Assembly: GCA_030704615.1 (NCBI GenBank)
Contig: CM060734.1
Coordinates: 52,406,042 to 52,470,041 of the forward strand
Length of the DNA stretch: 64,000 bases
Source of the DNA: Takakia lepidozioides
Lineage: Eukaryota > Streptophyta > Takakiopsida > Takakiales > Takakiaceae
Reading direction: 5' to 3'
Shown here: positions 31,861-43,429 of the stretch, piece after piece
Numbering within the stretch: the first letter of the stretch is position 1
How the letters are laid out: each line of letters begins with the position of its first letter
Program-made: the position numbers and the translations under genes
Notes under the pieces: model-generated
Databases searched by the model: none
What the model saw: the letters and a program-made list of their open reading frames with translations, nothing else
What the model was told of the DNA's origin: nothing

Positions 31861-32446
31861 TTAGGATCAACAGGGCTGACAACATTGGACAAGCGGATAG
31901 ATGCAGGTAAGGTGGACCAAAATTAGCGTCACTGACATAGTTTTCTATGACTGTTGTGCATAATGATGAATTGCTTTGAATAGAATCAATAATGTTGAGA
32001 AACATTTTCCATGCTGGATTCCTAACTTCAATATTTACCTATATCAACTGTCAAATTGTCAATCAAGTAAAATGTCCAAGAGTAATGGACTTTTGAACAC
32101 GACAACTGTGGACTGTCACCGCTGCAAATGGAAATACATGGACTCAAAATAAGCCATTGTGTCTTTGGTGTATTGCTTTGAAATTTTGAGGTAAGGGGGT
32201 CAATTTAGAGAACACTCTAGATTTCAATTTAAAATGACAATATTAGCTGTCATTTACTACCTATGGACTAATATGAGTATTATATATAGGTGGATTTGTT
32301 CTAGTTTAGTACATCTTGTGTTTTGGGCTTTTGAGGTGTCATATTTTACTGCAAATGATACAAAAACATAATATACACTTGTTGTGTGAGAATGAGACAA
32401 GTGATGCTTGCTTGCTAAACCTGTAGCCCACTGCTAACCAAGATAC
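31861..32446. other. intergenic, no gene recognised
   Basis: AT-rich; nothing supported. Confidence 0.45.
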
Positions 32447-32940
32447 CTAAAGATCCCAATATCTTAGGTGTCCATTTTGCAAGCCATACTTGCGCAAACC
32501 CCTCTTCACTGTCTGCACCACTCTCTCTGTCAAGCCATCGGCCTCAGGATGATCCCGAGAAGTGGTACGGTGGTCTATCAAGGCTTTATCACACAAAGCC
32601 TGAAACTCCTCTAAGAATTCTCTCCCTTGGTCCGTAAATACCTCAGCTAGAGCACCGAATCGGCTAAGCACACGATCCAAGAATGCATACGCGGCCCCTC
32701 ACTAGCCTTGTCAGGCAATAGAACCAACTCAATCCACTTGGAGAAGGGCTCCACCATCACCAACACATATCTGTGGTGGCGCATCGTTAGTGGCAACTGC
32801 CCTGCGAAGTCAAGACTCCACCTATAGCCCAATCCCATGATGGGTAAAAGTTGCAACTGGGGTGTAGGGGCGTTGAATGAAACACGCACCCTGTCACACA
32901 CCATGCACCTAGCCACAAACTGTTGCACCTTTGTGAGCAT
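32447..32940 (-). pseudogene. Ty3/gypsy integrase fragment
   Basis: Same family as the integrase at 57072-57571. Zinc-binding end (VQQFVARCMVCDRVR), core beginning RWSLDFAGQLPL (first catalytic Asp kept), then after a frameshift VFTDQGREFLEE (second Asp) and HPEADGLTERVVQ (Glu). Truncated on both sides. Confidence 0.85.
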
Positions 32941-33815
32941 CCCACAACACTAGAAGCCCAAACTTGGTTGCCATAGCGTTGAGCTATGCAACACTGACCG
33001 CCTCTCTATCCATTGCAAACCTGCAACTTGTTCGTCTTTGCACTCTATCTGCTTTGGATAGGCTCATGCACGAATCCCTACACTCTAGGCTGAACCGCTT
33101 CTCATGATCTGAAAACACAAGTGCTACAACTAACTCGAACCTGACACTCACAGACTCGAGCTGATCTTTCTCGAGTGATAAAGAAAGAAGGATACAAGCA
33201 TACAAGCTCTCTTAAACTCATACATTTGCACATGAAAACATCACTCATATATTAAGTCGAGCCAAGTGCACCCCACGCCATGGGGAATTCACACTACAGC
33301 GCCATACTTAGACGCGGTGAGGCTCAACTCGAGAAAGATGAGTCCATCGCGATTTGCCATGAAGATAACCACGCCAGGTGCCCAAACATGTATTGGCCTT
33401 TGGATTGACACTTGGGTCAATCCCAAATGTCAATATATAAAAGCTAGCTATTTTCTAGCTAACTTCACGCTAGTGGTAAAATAACTTGACATATGTTATA
33501 ATTTTGACAACATATGATAAAGCTCTTATGGTGTTCTGAAATTGTTGGCCAAATGCAATTTTCAACAATGAATGTATGCATTTACCAATTTACAAACTAC
33601 ACCGCCCAAAATTTAAACAAATTTGAGCAAAATTACATTTGAGTGAGTACAAATGTGCAATGGGTGGGCTACAGTACTATAGCCATGTAGATGATTTCTT
33701 TGTATGCTTGCAAATTCAAGGCATAATGTTTGGGCTACCATTGTGTTTCCCCTTGATACTTGTTCACAAATTGAACTTCATGTTTTTTTTTATTAGTATT
33801 GTACTTGAAAGGCGA
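32941..33815. other. intergenic, no gene recognised
   Basis: Probably further degenerate gypsy sequence in 32941-33230. The rest is AT-rich without recognisable content. Confidence 0.4.
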
Positions 33816-34075
33816 TGAAAATATATTACCAGACGGTTGTAGTGCGGCGTGCCCACCCATGTGATTCTGGGTTCGAATCCTTCTACCATGTTGGGTTTTG
33901 TTCTCCCCCTTCGACAACCAAGTTGTAGCCCAGTGGTAATCGGCACATACCACCTCGGAAGTGGTTGTGGGTTCAATCCACCGATTGGTGTCACAAAGGT
34001 GTCCACCTTCCTAGCGGAAGGCGGTAACTCTTCCGGGTGAAGACACACCATAATTTACGCTTCCTTCGGGAGGCA
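33816..34075 (+). repeat. tRNA-derived (SINE-like) tandem units
   Basis: Two tRNA-like modules in a row. The first has GATTCTGGGTTCGAATCC (B-box form) near 33865. The second has TAGCCCAGTGGTAATCGG (A-box form) near 33925 and GTGGGTTCAATCC (B-box form) near 33968. A run CTCCCCCTTT follows at ~34095. Neither folds as an intact tRNA by eye, so a SINE head is the best reading. Confidence 0.5.
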
Positions 34076-35420
34076 TCAAATATTATTATTTTCTCCCCCT
34101 TTCGTTGGCTGTGCCCTTGAGCCATTTGCTTGGCGCTCATGTGTTGTTACTTCAGCAAGCAGCTAGTCGCGTAATTGTTCCACCCTAATTATAAAACTCG
34201 AAGGCTAGCGTTGACGGTTCTGATTTGTTGAAATAAAATTACAAATATTTCCAACATAAGACCAGAACCGTTTGACAGTAATCCTTGAGGATACAAAGTA
34301 ACAAACAGACATAAAGTTTAGAATCAAAATATTTGATGTTTTCACCTTGATAGAAAATAATAATAATAAATTAAATACCAGGAACAAATGCGAAAAGATA
34401 AAATTGATTGTGATGGAATTGGAGGATTAAATATCAAAAGAATTGCATCTAATGGAATTCAATGTGATAAAACTGAGAGGAACTGAATATAATGGAAGTC
34501 ATTCTGATAAAATTGAGAGAAATTGAATATAATAGACTGAAGGCAACGTCCGGGGAGAACCGGCAGCCAGTTACATGCTAGCCGACTGAATTCCAGAATT
34601 TCCGAATGAAATATGAAACCTCAGGAAATGGATCCGAGGGAAAAAATGGCCGAAGTGGAAATCAACCGGGTGCCCTACTTTTAGGAAGGATATTTGCCTT
34701 TCCATTTCATTACAGACAGGAAATCTGCCTTAGTTGGCAAGGCCTGGACGGATTCCGGCCCTTCTTATATTACAAAAAATGGAAATGGCCGTCGAAGTCC
34801 ACCACATGGCAGAAATCCAACGTGCTAGGCCGGGTTACATCCAAGGAAGGGCGTTTAGGTGAAAAAATATTGAACTCAAAGAGGGCGGGCCCGCGGGCAA
34901 ACCCTACTAAGTCCGGACGTTGCTCTCGCAGCCCCAGCCCCACGCCTGCTTGCACTCGCTGCCTGCTATCACAGCTCACCTGTCCACGCGGGTTCAATTC
35001 TTGGCCTCCATGTGGTTTGAAGGCATTGACAGGTCCAACTTCTATAAGGATACAATGTTCTTCACTTGTTTGAATTGCTTAAAACTGGTTGTGATTATTT
35101 ATTATTATTATTATTTACTTATTGTTGTGCATTTGACACTTGTGTTGTCAACCGGTTGATATTTATAAGGGCCGGATTTATAGCTGAACACAAAATAAAT
35201 CATTAGGAATATTACCGGTTGTAAAGAAATTATCTCGGAAATTGACCGGGTATAGTTACCACTAAGGGGCAGCAACCAACTGCCCAACCCACTTAGCCGA
35301 TTGCTGCTGGGAATGAGCGGCTACTGGCTGGTTCAACTGAAATTATTTCCCGAACGCTGACTGAAGGGATATATTTGAAGGGAACTGAATAAAAAAATAA
35401 TCGGCATTAACCTCACAGAT
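34076..35420. other. intergenic with imperfect repeats
   Basis: 34390-34540 has imperfect direct repeats of about 50 bp (GATAAAATTGAGAGAAATTG with GAATATAATGG). A similar piece occurs at about 41305-41345. An open stretch at 34606-35073 has no recognisable protein content. (ATT)n at 35097-35115. Confidence 0.45.
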
Positions 35421-37850
35421 GACCAACGAATGGGGCCTACTGTGAAGAAACTAAAACATCAGCTCTCCTATTGGGGCTCATGCCATCTTTCCATCATAGG
35501 TACTAGAGCACTGGTTGCCAACCAGATCCTCATGGAATATGGTATTTTGCCTCCACTTGGGGGCAGGACTCCAAAATTGTCAAGGAAGTCAAGAGGTTAA
35601 TCTTGAATTTCATCTAGGGGCAGGATCGACCACCCAAAACAGAAGACCCTAGGTCTCTTGGGATCAGATTTGTCTCCCTAAGAAGATGGGTGGGTTGGGA
35701 GTCCTAGACCCAGAAACCCAAATCAAAGCGCTATTGGGGAAATGGCTCCCAAGATACCTCGGACCAGAAGGGGGCTAGTGGAAGCTAATGGTCTCCCCTA
35801 CCATCTGCTCCTCCTCGCCCCAGCACTTGGTTCTCCGGCCATAATCGATGGATAGTCCAGGGCTTCAACCATAAAGCCCCGGGCTCCCTTCTCTGGTCTT
35901 CCATTTGGAGGTCGTGGAACCTTAGGCCATTTCTGAGAAAATAGGAGCCCTCTACTTTTCAAGAAACTCTGAGACAACAACTCTTTCTCAATGACCCATG
36001 TCCTGCTCTAGCTGACCGTGCTGCAGCTAAGAAATGGGCTGCCTGGGAGACTAGAGGTTTCTCGTATCAAAGACCTATGGAATAGCTCTCCTCAATCCCT
36101 TCAACAGGCCTTGGGTTCTCTCCAGCTCTGCTATGATATTTCCCACATCATTCACTTGGAAACTACTTCTTAAAGAAGGCCCTGCCCAGCTTAGATCTCA
36201 CCAGTGGGTTCTATCAAACGCATCCACCTCTGATCAAGTTTTCTACATTTCAGAGGTCACTCAATATACCATCTTTGGATACAGGTTCCAGGCGCATGAC
36301 ACCTCGTTGGCTCACCTTCATCTCTCCAAATACCATTTCCCCACTATTTCTATCCTAGCTGTCACTGCAGCACCAGCCCGCATCTGCCACTGGTCCACCA
36401 CTAAAAAGCTCTTCAACCCCATGGCCCTCTCTTCGCTCAGGAAACAAACCTTCACTCTCATAGGGGGTACAGACATCACCTCCCTTTAGCTAGACGCGGC
36501 TGAATGGAATTGGTCATTTGGGGATGAATTCCACCCTTTCTTTTCTGACTCTGCCAAGAGAGGTTACAGGGCAATTCTCGGAGCCAGGCCTTTGATCTTA
36601 CAACAAAATGGGACGACAAATGGAGTCATGAGAATTCTAGTGATGAGAACTGGAAGAGGATATGGTCTGTAGTGTGGGAAAAATCGAAACCAACAAAGCT
36701 CGTTGCCTTTATTTGGCAGGTAGCTAACCAGGTTCTAAAGGTGGGCCAATATTTAAACTTTCCAAAGGCTCTTCTTTTGCCAATGCTGCTCCAACCAAAC
36801 AATAGAATCCCTGGAACATTGACTTCTCTACTGCCTGGCTTCTCGTGCCATTTGGCCACTGGTCCAAGTTTTCTACAGGGCATGGGATCAAATGTCACTC
36901 GGTTCAATGGCAATCCTACTCAACTACAATCCAAGAGAAAAATCCAAAGCCTCTGACTGCCCTATGTTTGAAACTCTTCGTAGTTCGGTGCTCTAGAACC
37001 TATGGAAATGACGTTGTGTTTGGGCCCTCAACAGCGAAAACACCTCAGCTACGGCAGTCCTTATTTTGGTTTTCTTTGATCTAACTGTGGCCGCTAAAAA
37101 AGCTTGGGCATTGCTATGTGCAGTGGTCGCAAGGAAGCTAGAGCGTCAGCCCTCTCTCCTCCATACCTTCGGAGCTACCTGGGGCAAGCATGGGATCATA
37201 TGTACTAGCGCTCATGACCTCACCTATGTATGGGCAGATACAATCTCCTCCTGCTGGCAAAGGACACAGAGGGTAGCTCTTCGGCTTCCCCAGAATTTGA
37301 AAGATCAGAGGTCAACTGGAAACATGTTCGTTCGGCTTCAGCAACGCGTCTTCAATTCCATAGATAGTCTCTCTGTTCTTATACCTTGCTAGTCAACTTC
37401 ATCCCGTTGCTTCCTTCTCCAGTTCGCTCCACCCCTCCCCTCCCCTTCTCGATTCTCCATCCCAGTTCTACACTTCACCCTCATTACGGGGATCTTGGTT
37501 TCTCCATTCTGTCGAGTGTGTGTCCCCAGACTAAGCTAGGGCTTCCACTGCCACCTCCCTAGCATCTTCTATTGTCGTGGGGTATAGTTTTTGCACGGTA
37601 TTGCAGCATCCAATTGGTCATGCTGGGTTCCACCGAGGCTACATGCCTCTTACAGTCAGTGGTGTCATTCAAATTAGTTCCAAGAGGTTCCCCTCTTAAG
37701 TAACAGTCCGAGAGTTATCCAACACGGTCTACCTTGAGTTCAAGCCTTATGGCAGCTTGAGGGCACTTAAGGGTTTTAATTTTTTCCCCTTCAATAATCA
37801 TGGGGCCAGTGGCTGACCCATGTTTAAAAATGAAAATAAAAATAAAAATA
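35421..37850 (+). pseudogene. LINE ORF2 3' half with 3' end
   Basis: Degenerate L1-type LINE. 35660-35760 reads WDQICLPKKMGGLGVLDP, ALLGKWLPRYL (end of the reverse transcriptase). 36670-36790 reads as zf-RVT (KSKPTKLVAFIWQVANQVLK). 37066-37390 is its C-terminal part. A 3' end with GGGGTTTTAATTTTTTCCCC and (AAAAT)n lies at 37765-37855. Many stops are present. Confidence 0.75.
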
Positions 37851-38935
37851 AAATTTGGAAGGAAACACTTGAAGAGCAACAGCTCACAAATCAGGCCCCT
37901 TAATTATAGTTAGAAGAAAAAATAACCTCTTTCACAATAACCTTGCCGGAAAGGCTTGTTCATGGGACACCGCCCAAGCGAAGGGGGAGAAGGACATATT
38001 ACACCCAAGGATTTAACCGCTAAAGGACGAAGTGACCCAAAACTGGGTCGGTTAGGTTTAGAAAAGTGTGGGCCTGGACCCAGCCATGTAGAACCCCTAG
38101 AGTCTGCCACACTCGTGGTTTTCAGCCCCATTTCGGGCAGCTAACCTGCCCTCCATCCTACGTGTCAACTGGGGTCAAGTTAGGGAGAAATTCCACGCAT
38201 CCCCCACTAGCGCAGGGTGGCGCGTCTCCCAACACCCTTTATTGCGCCCCCTCCACCCTAAAGCGCCCCCATTGGCAGGCAAAGGCAAAGGCACCCCCCC
38301 AAAACCCACATACCTTAGGGCCACTGGCCAAAAAAGTATAAGCAAACATAGGTGCACATGGAGAAGACATGGGCAGGGGCAAAAATCATATGAAAGGAAG
38401 CTCCGATTGGCGTGAAAAGTTTTTTGTGCTTGCAAAAACCTGCCCACTACAGTACAACTGGAGCGATTGAAAATTCAACGGTTCAGATATTTTCACCGAA
38501 TTTTCTAATACGGTTTAGTGCTTAAATTGGGAAATTTGACCCCCCAAATTGGCCATACAAAGCAGCCCACATGAGAACATGTCAGAAAAATATGAAATTT
38601 TCAGGGCAGGTGTCTTACCTGGCAGGGTACAAGATTCTGGTTTGTGTCATGTCAAAAACATTCACAGCTGGGAAATTCGATAAGAAAAGCCGTGTTTTTT
38701 TATCCCATTGTAAATAGGAAATTTGTTTTTGGCCCAGCTTTCAACATTATAATCTTGCAATCCGGCGGGTCGATTTGGACCAGACTTGTTGTGGTCATAG
38801 CTGGGGTAGGTAAGAACATACTACAACGGTCAGTTCCACAGGGCCTGAGGAAATCTTAAGATATAAATTATTTAGTGGGGAAGGGTCAATTGTTTGGGGG
38901 TGGACCCAAAAATTGGGGTTAGTCCTTTAGGGTTA
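37851..38935. other. intergenic, no gene recognised
   Basis: 37855-37905 shares sequence with the reverse complement of 3185-3260. The remainder shows nothing that could be assigned. Confidence 0.45.
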
Positions 38936-38995
38936 ACCCCAGAATCATCTGGGTGGCACTCAGTGCACTATCCAACTGAGCTACTGACTATTGGT
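38936..38995 (-). repeat. tRNA-like fragment
   Basis: On the minus strand AGTAGCTCAGTTGGATAGTG resembles a tRNA D-arm/A-box, but a normal T-arm B-box and acceptor stem are not found. Probably a tRNA-derived repeat, not a working tRNA. Confidence 0.4.
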
Positions 38996-39051
38996 GAATA
39001 CATACATATATATATATATTTGGAAAAGGGACAGAGGCCCTTTTAATCAAA

Positions 39052-40707
39052 TTAATCAACAACCTTGCAAGAAAGGCCAAACTTGTCCACCCAAATTCCA
39101 AAGATAGGGTCGTCAGCGGAAACCAAGTCTTCAAATTTGAAAATGGGTAACACATGGATGACTGCCAAATTGACAAGAGCAACATTATTCTCAACCATAA
39201 TGCTTATGTGCTGCATGCGAGTTTGAGAGATGGATATGGGGGGGAAGAACTCCATGAGCACTTGGTTTGTCAAGTGGAGAGCGAAGTCCGACGCTGGTCC
39301 ACCAAACATATCTGCGGCCAAGGCTTCAGTGACCCATGCAGAGCGGAAGCCTTCTCCGTTGTTAGGGACAAAAAAGTTTGTGTAGTCGTCAAAGAATTTG
39401 TAAACGAGGGGTGTTACACAGACTGCTGCCTTGTCTCTGGCATAGGCAGTCCCGGGAGCCCACCCTGCTAGAGGCCTCCTTGAGAATGAATGCAGCTCCA
39501 AAAATGCAGTGGCGAGGTTGTTGCTCTCCAAAAGATTCAACTCTTGTTCTGAGAATGGGAAGGAAGCCCATGCTTCCGAGATTCTGACCGGGGCCAGATC
39601 GTATGGGCGGTTGGGATGGATTGCAGTCTTCCCGTTCCCTTCACGCTTCCTTTTCTGGGCAGTCTGGCCTCTGTGTAACAACTCCGAGTTTACTTGTTGG
39701 TTGTCTCCCACCATGGCACCTGGCGATGAAGTTCTCATTGAGGAGCCTGTCTTGTCATTTGGTATAGCAGGCTGCTTGGAAACTTCCGAAAGCCTGTTTT
39801 TGCGCAGCTTCGGGCAGTTGGCCCGAATGTGACCCTCTCCGTTGCACAAAAAGCAAATCGTGGAGATGAGCTCCTCCTTGATTGAGACAACGATGTAGGA
39901 ATCGTCCAAGGTGGGGAGCTTGATTGAAGACCCAATCGATTTGGACTCCGGCATGAAGGCTACAATCTTTGGCACTCCGACGTCTTTTGCGAGGTCAACA
40001 TGAATCGCCTCGTTGTCGACAATCTTGATGTTGTCTTGGACTGGTTCGAAGACATTCAGGGAACCAATAAAGGTGCCAAAACTAGCACCAATTTCTGGGA
40101 GCGACATTAGGTAAGTGGCAGGGAGGTAAGGGATTACTATCACCCTTGGTCTCCACAGAATCCCTTGCCTATGATCCCAGTCGTGCGTCCAAGGAAATAA
40201 GAAGACCTTTGTTGCAGACATTTGACAGTTGAATCTCAGTCCAGCTTCGGCTTCATCTGGCGAGCAGAAAAGGGCCAAGTAGAACCCCCTTCCCATCGAA
40301 AGGCAAGAGTGCTGAGCCAGCCCTCCGCCAGCACCTAAGTGTTGTACAATCCATCTTCTTACTGATGCCCTTGGCTTTAGCTTCCATGGGAAGTAGATTA
40401 GAACCCCCCTTTGGGTTAGTTTCTGCGTCTACAATTTGAGGTTTTCTGTATCCAACTTTAGTACACGCTGATCAGGGACGTCCAGAGGGATGGAGTCTTC
40501 CCACACCCCCTCGTCCGAGAAAGGGGATTGTGCATTGATGGTGGGACTCGGGCCTTTGCCCAAAATTGAATCCCATGAGCCGATAGAATTGGTGTTGTTT
40601 TTTATTATCCAAGAAGTCTTTCCTCCTTTGGCTGTGAGCGCTGAGCTGCTGCGCATTGCTGAGCTCCCCTTGTTCCCTCTTTTGCTTGCGGTGCCTCGAG
40701 AGCTCAT
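39052..40707 (-). pseudogene. LINE ORF1 (gag-like, CCHC zinc knuckle)
   Basis: Leftward frame of an L1-type ORF1. The N-terminus is 40707-40429 (MSSRGTASKRGNKGSSAMRS). A frame break lies near 40429-40330. From there a long frame to 39052 contains a DUF4283-like region (GRGFYLALFCSPDEAE, FLFPWTHDWDH) and a CCHC knuckle (CFLCNGEGHIRANCP) at ~39850. ORF1 binds LINE RNA. No ORF2 follows. Downstream is a short (TA)n tract at 39005-39020 and the tRNA-like fragment, so this is an ORF1-only or 3'-truncated copy. Confidence 0.8.
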
Positions 40708-41534
40708 TTTCGCGGCCTAGCTAAGAGTGAGACGACAGCCAACACCTGGCACAAGTGAGCAGAGAGAACCTCTTTCCCCTCTCCTGATCTGTCTATAGAG
40801 TCACCGATAAGACTTTCAGGGAAAAGAAGAGAAGCTGAAACAGCTAAGGAACCAAGAGGCAAGGTGAACAGGCGGTAAGAGTGCTGAGAGCCTTATCAGC
40901 TGAGAGAAAAGGCAGGAATAAGGAGCCGGGGGAATTGATCACTTTCCTGCTTTCGGCGGCTGGAAATTGGAAAGCTGCCAGGATCTAAGCATGCGGAAGT
41001 AAAATCGCCAACATTGGCCTCTTCAACACCGCATACTTTCTCGCTGCGCGAGGAGAGGGGGTTGTCGCCATGAGCTGGGGACTGCAACAAATATAATTGT
41101 GCTCTTACACTTTGCAGAGGATGGCGGCTTCTGCAGAGATAAGGAGCGACACATTATGTGAACTTGGGAGGACGCGCTGCGGCATGCAATGGCCGCCCAT
41201 AAATTGCAGTAGAGATTAGAGGAGGGAGCTTGTGGATGACAAGAGGGAGAGAGGGGATGCCCGCGGTAGTAAGAGAGAAGGGAGAAGGGGGAAAACCAAT
41301 ATAATAGAACTGAAAGGATAAAGTTGAAGGGAATTGAATATAATGAAATTATAGCACTCACCAAGTTAGGAATGAATGGGTAACAATGGATAGATGAGAA
41401 TCGATAGTACACTATTTATTGAGGAAGGTATTGACTGGGGAAGGTACATCAGGAAAAACAATCCATGCCTGCTCTCTCCTTATAAGTGAGGGAGGAGGCG
41501 GCCAACAAAGAATGAGGGAAAACTCAGGGACCTG
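40708..41534. other. LINE 5' region / intergenic
   Basis: Upstream of LINE ORF1 on the minus strand, likely its 5' UTR. No gene is seen. The duplication copy B starts at about 41535. Confidence 0.5.
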
Positions 41535-42071
41535 TGAACCCTGTCTGTTTGAGGAAGTAGAGACTGTAATGAAGAAGAGAGAGCATTCTAAACTGACGCC
41601 ATGATGAGTGTAGAAGGATAGCTTAGAAACTGATGGAAAAAGGCCGAGGTGGGCTGCCACAGGTATTCGCCATACAGGTGAGTGGGCTCCGTGAAGACCT
41701 CAAAAAACATGCCGCCACCTGTGCACTGCAGAAAAGCAATGGAGAAGGAGCAAAAACCAACAAAGCATAGAGTAACGATGAGAAAGAACTGAAGCTGTGG
41801 AGCTGAAATGCGCAGACGACGGAGTCCCTTGCATATGGTGGCTATGGCGCCGTCAGGGATGCCATTCAAATTGGGTAATAACACGAAACACTTGGCGGTT
41901 TCTTTTTTGGGGTCGCTGTATTTGAATGAATGCGACGTCGGATCCAGGCTCGGAATTGTGTTGCGCAATTCAGCAGAAAGGAATGTACTCTGGGCGAAGA
42001 AGCAAGAAAGCGCATGGGATCATAGGCAATGCCGATAATTGGTATGTCTGGCGTGTAGGTCAACGCTGGAG

Positions 42072-43173
42072 CATGGAACAGCGCTGGCAGGAGTTGTTTG
42101 AAGATACTTCACAATGGTGGGACAGTAGCCTTGACAAGGTGAGCTTTCTTCGTGTAGGAGTTTTATTGAACTCTGGTATGATCGTATTATGTGAATTGGA
42201 TTGTACCGTTGTTGAGAATTTGGCTTTGCTGTCCGTATCGAGGTTGTTCTTCCTGAGTCGGTATGATTTTACAAGATCTTTTCCCTGGAGTCTGCAAGGC
42301 ACTTGGGAGGGGTGAGACTGTGGTTGCTCCCTGGTCGTTTTCACAGACCACTCCAAAATCTCCAGTCTACAGGCATAAGCTGGGTTTCATATTTATAAGT
42401 TTGGACATGTTCGAATGTTCCTCATTGTGTAGAGTCCAATGGAGCCCAAATTGACGTGCATGAATGTTGCTGAAAGCTCACTAGCACTCCTCCATAAGGG
42501 AACTTGTGGAAATGTTGATGCTGTGGGATTTTTGGGCACAAAGGTCTACTGTGGAGCATGGAGCAGAGTTCGCACGAGGTTTTTAAAGATCCTTCTCAAT
42601 GGTGGGACAAACGCAATCACAAGGTGTGGCTTTCTTAATGTACGATGTGAAAAAACTTTGTCCATCCTGCAAATGTGGGCTCTTTCTGTTATTACCAGTA
42701 TTTGGTATCAAGGTACTTGAGAGGGTCAGTTTGGTCTTAAGAGGCGGAGTTTCTATGGCTGCTCAGCTGCACCATGGTGGTTCTCCTCGCAGACCAATCC
42801 AAGATCACCTGACTACAAACACAAGCAGCACACAGAAGAGGTCCTTTTGGGTGGATGGTCGGTTGAATCCTCCATGGTTGAAAGAAGAGCTAGCTGCTTT
42901 CATGATACAAGGTCAAGGACAACTTGGTGAGGGCAACTTCTTCATCAACACATTTCGGTTTCCCCCTCTTATCAGAGTCGCGTTGTCTCTATTTTTCATG
43001 TTGAATTCTGCTAGTCAGCTCATTGGGTGGATCTATGATGGTTTGTAGTGATTTTCACATGTTAGTGCCAATGTGTCAGCAGGAAAGTATCCAAAAACAG
43101 CTAGCAGAGTTGAGAAGCTGTGGAATGAATATTTTTCCGATCCCGTCAATGGTGGGACAATCGAGGCAAAAAG
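42072..43173 (+). pseudogene. OSB-type exons (PDF motifs), copy B, degenerate
   Basis: Same layout as copy A. PDF first halves end at donors 42138, 42623 and 43173; second halves start at 42347, 42793 and (in the PPR exon) 43430. Copy B keeps CGA at 43162-43164, giving QWWDNRGKK, where copy A has TGA. The apparent extra T in the second motif and the missing base before QWWDN are shared with copy A, so those lesions (or unrecognised splice solutions) predate the duplication. Confidence 0.68.
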
Positions 43174-43429
43174 GTGAGTGCCTGTTAGCTTACATAGAGA
43201 AGCAGACAACAAGATGCAATGCAAAGCTTTGCTGGAAATTGTCGTCCTCTCTCTCCCCAGCACATTTTGAAGTCTTGAGAGCAATTCAGCATAGGAACTA
43301 GTGTGTGGGGTGTTTGCTAGAACAAATCTGGGCTGTCATTGTCAGCCGCTAGCAGCAAGGGGAGGATGTGTGCATGATTTATGCAGGGGCAGGGATAGCT
43401 GAAGGAGAAGGGATAGAGTGTGGGTCCAG

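Noticed and set aside
33894-34000. Functional tRNA gene
   Set aside because: A-box and B-box-like pieces exist, but I could not form an acceptor stem or a normal anticodon arm.
34606-35073. 155-residue open frame
   Set aside because: Composition looks random, no motif, lies in repeat-rich sequence.
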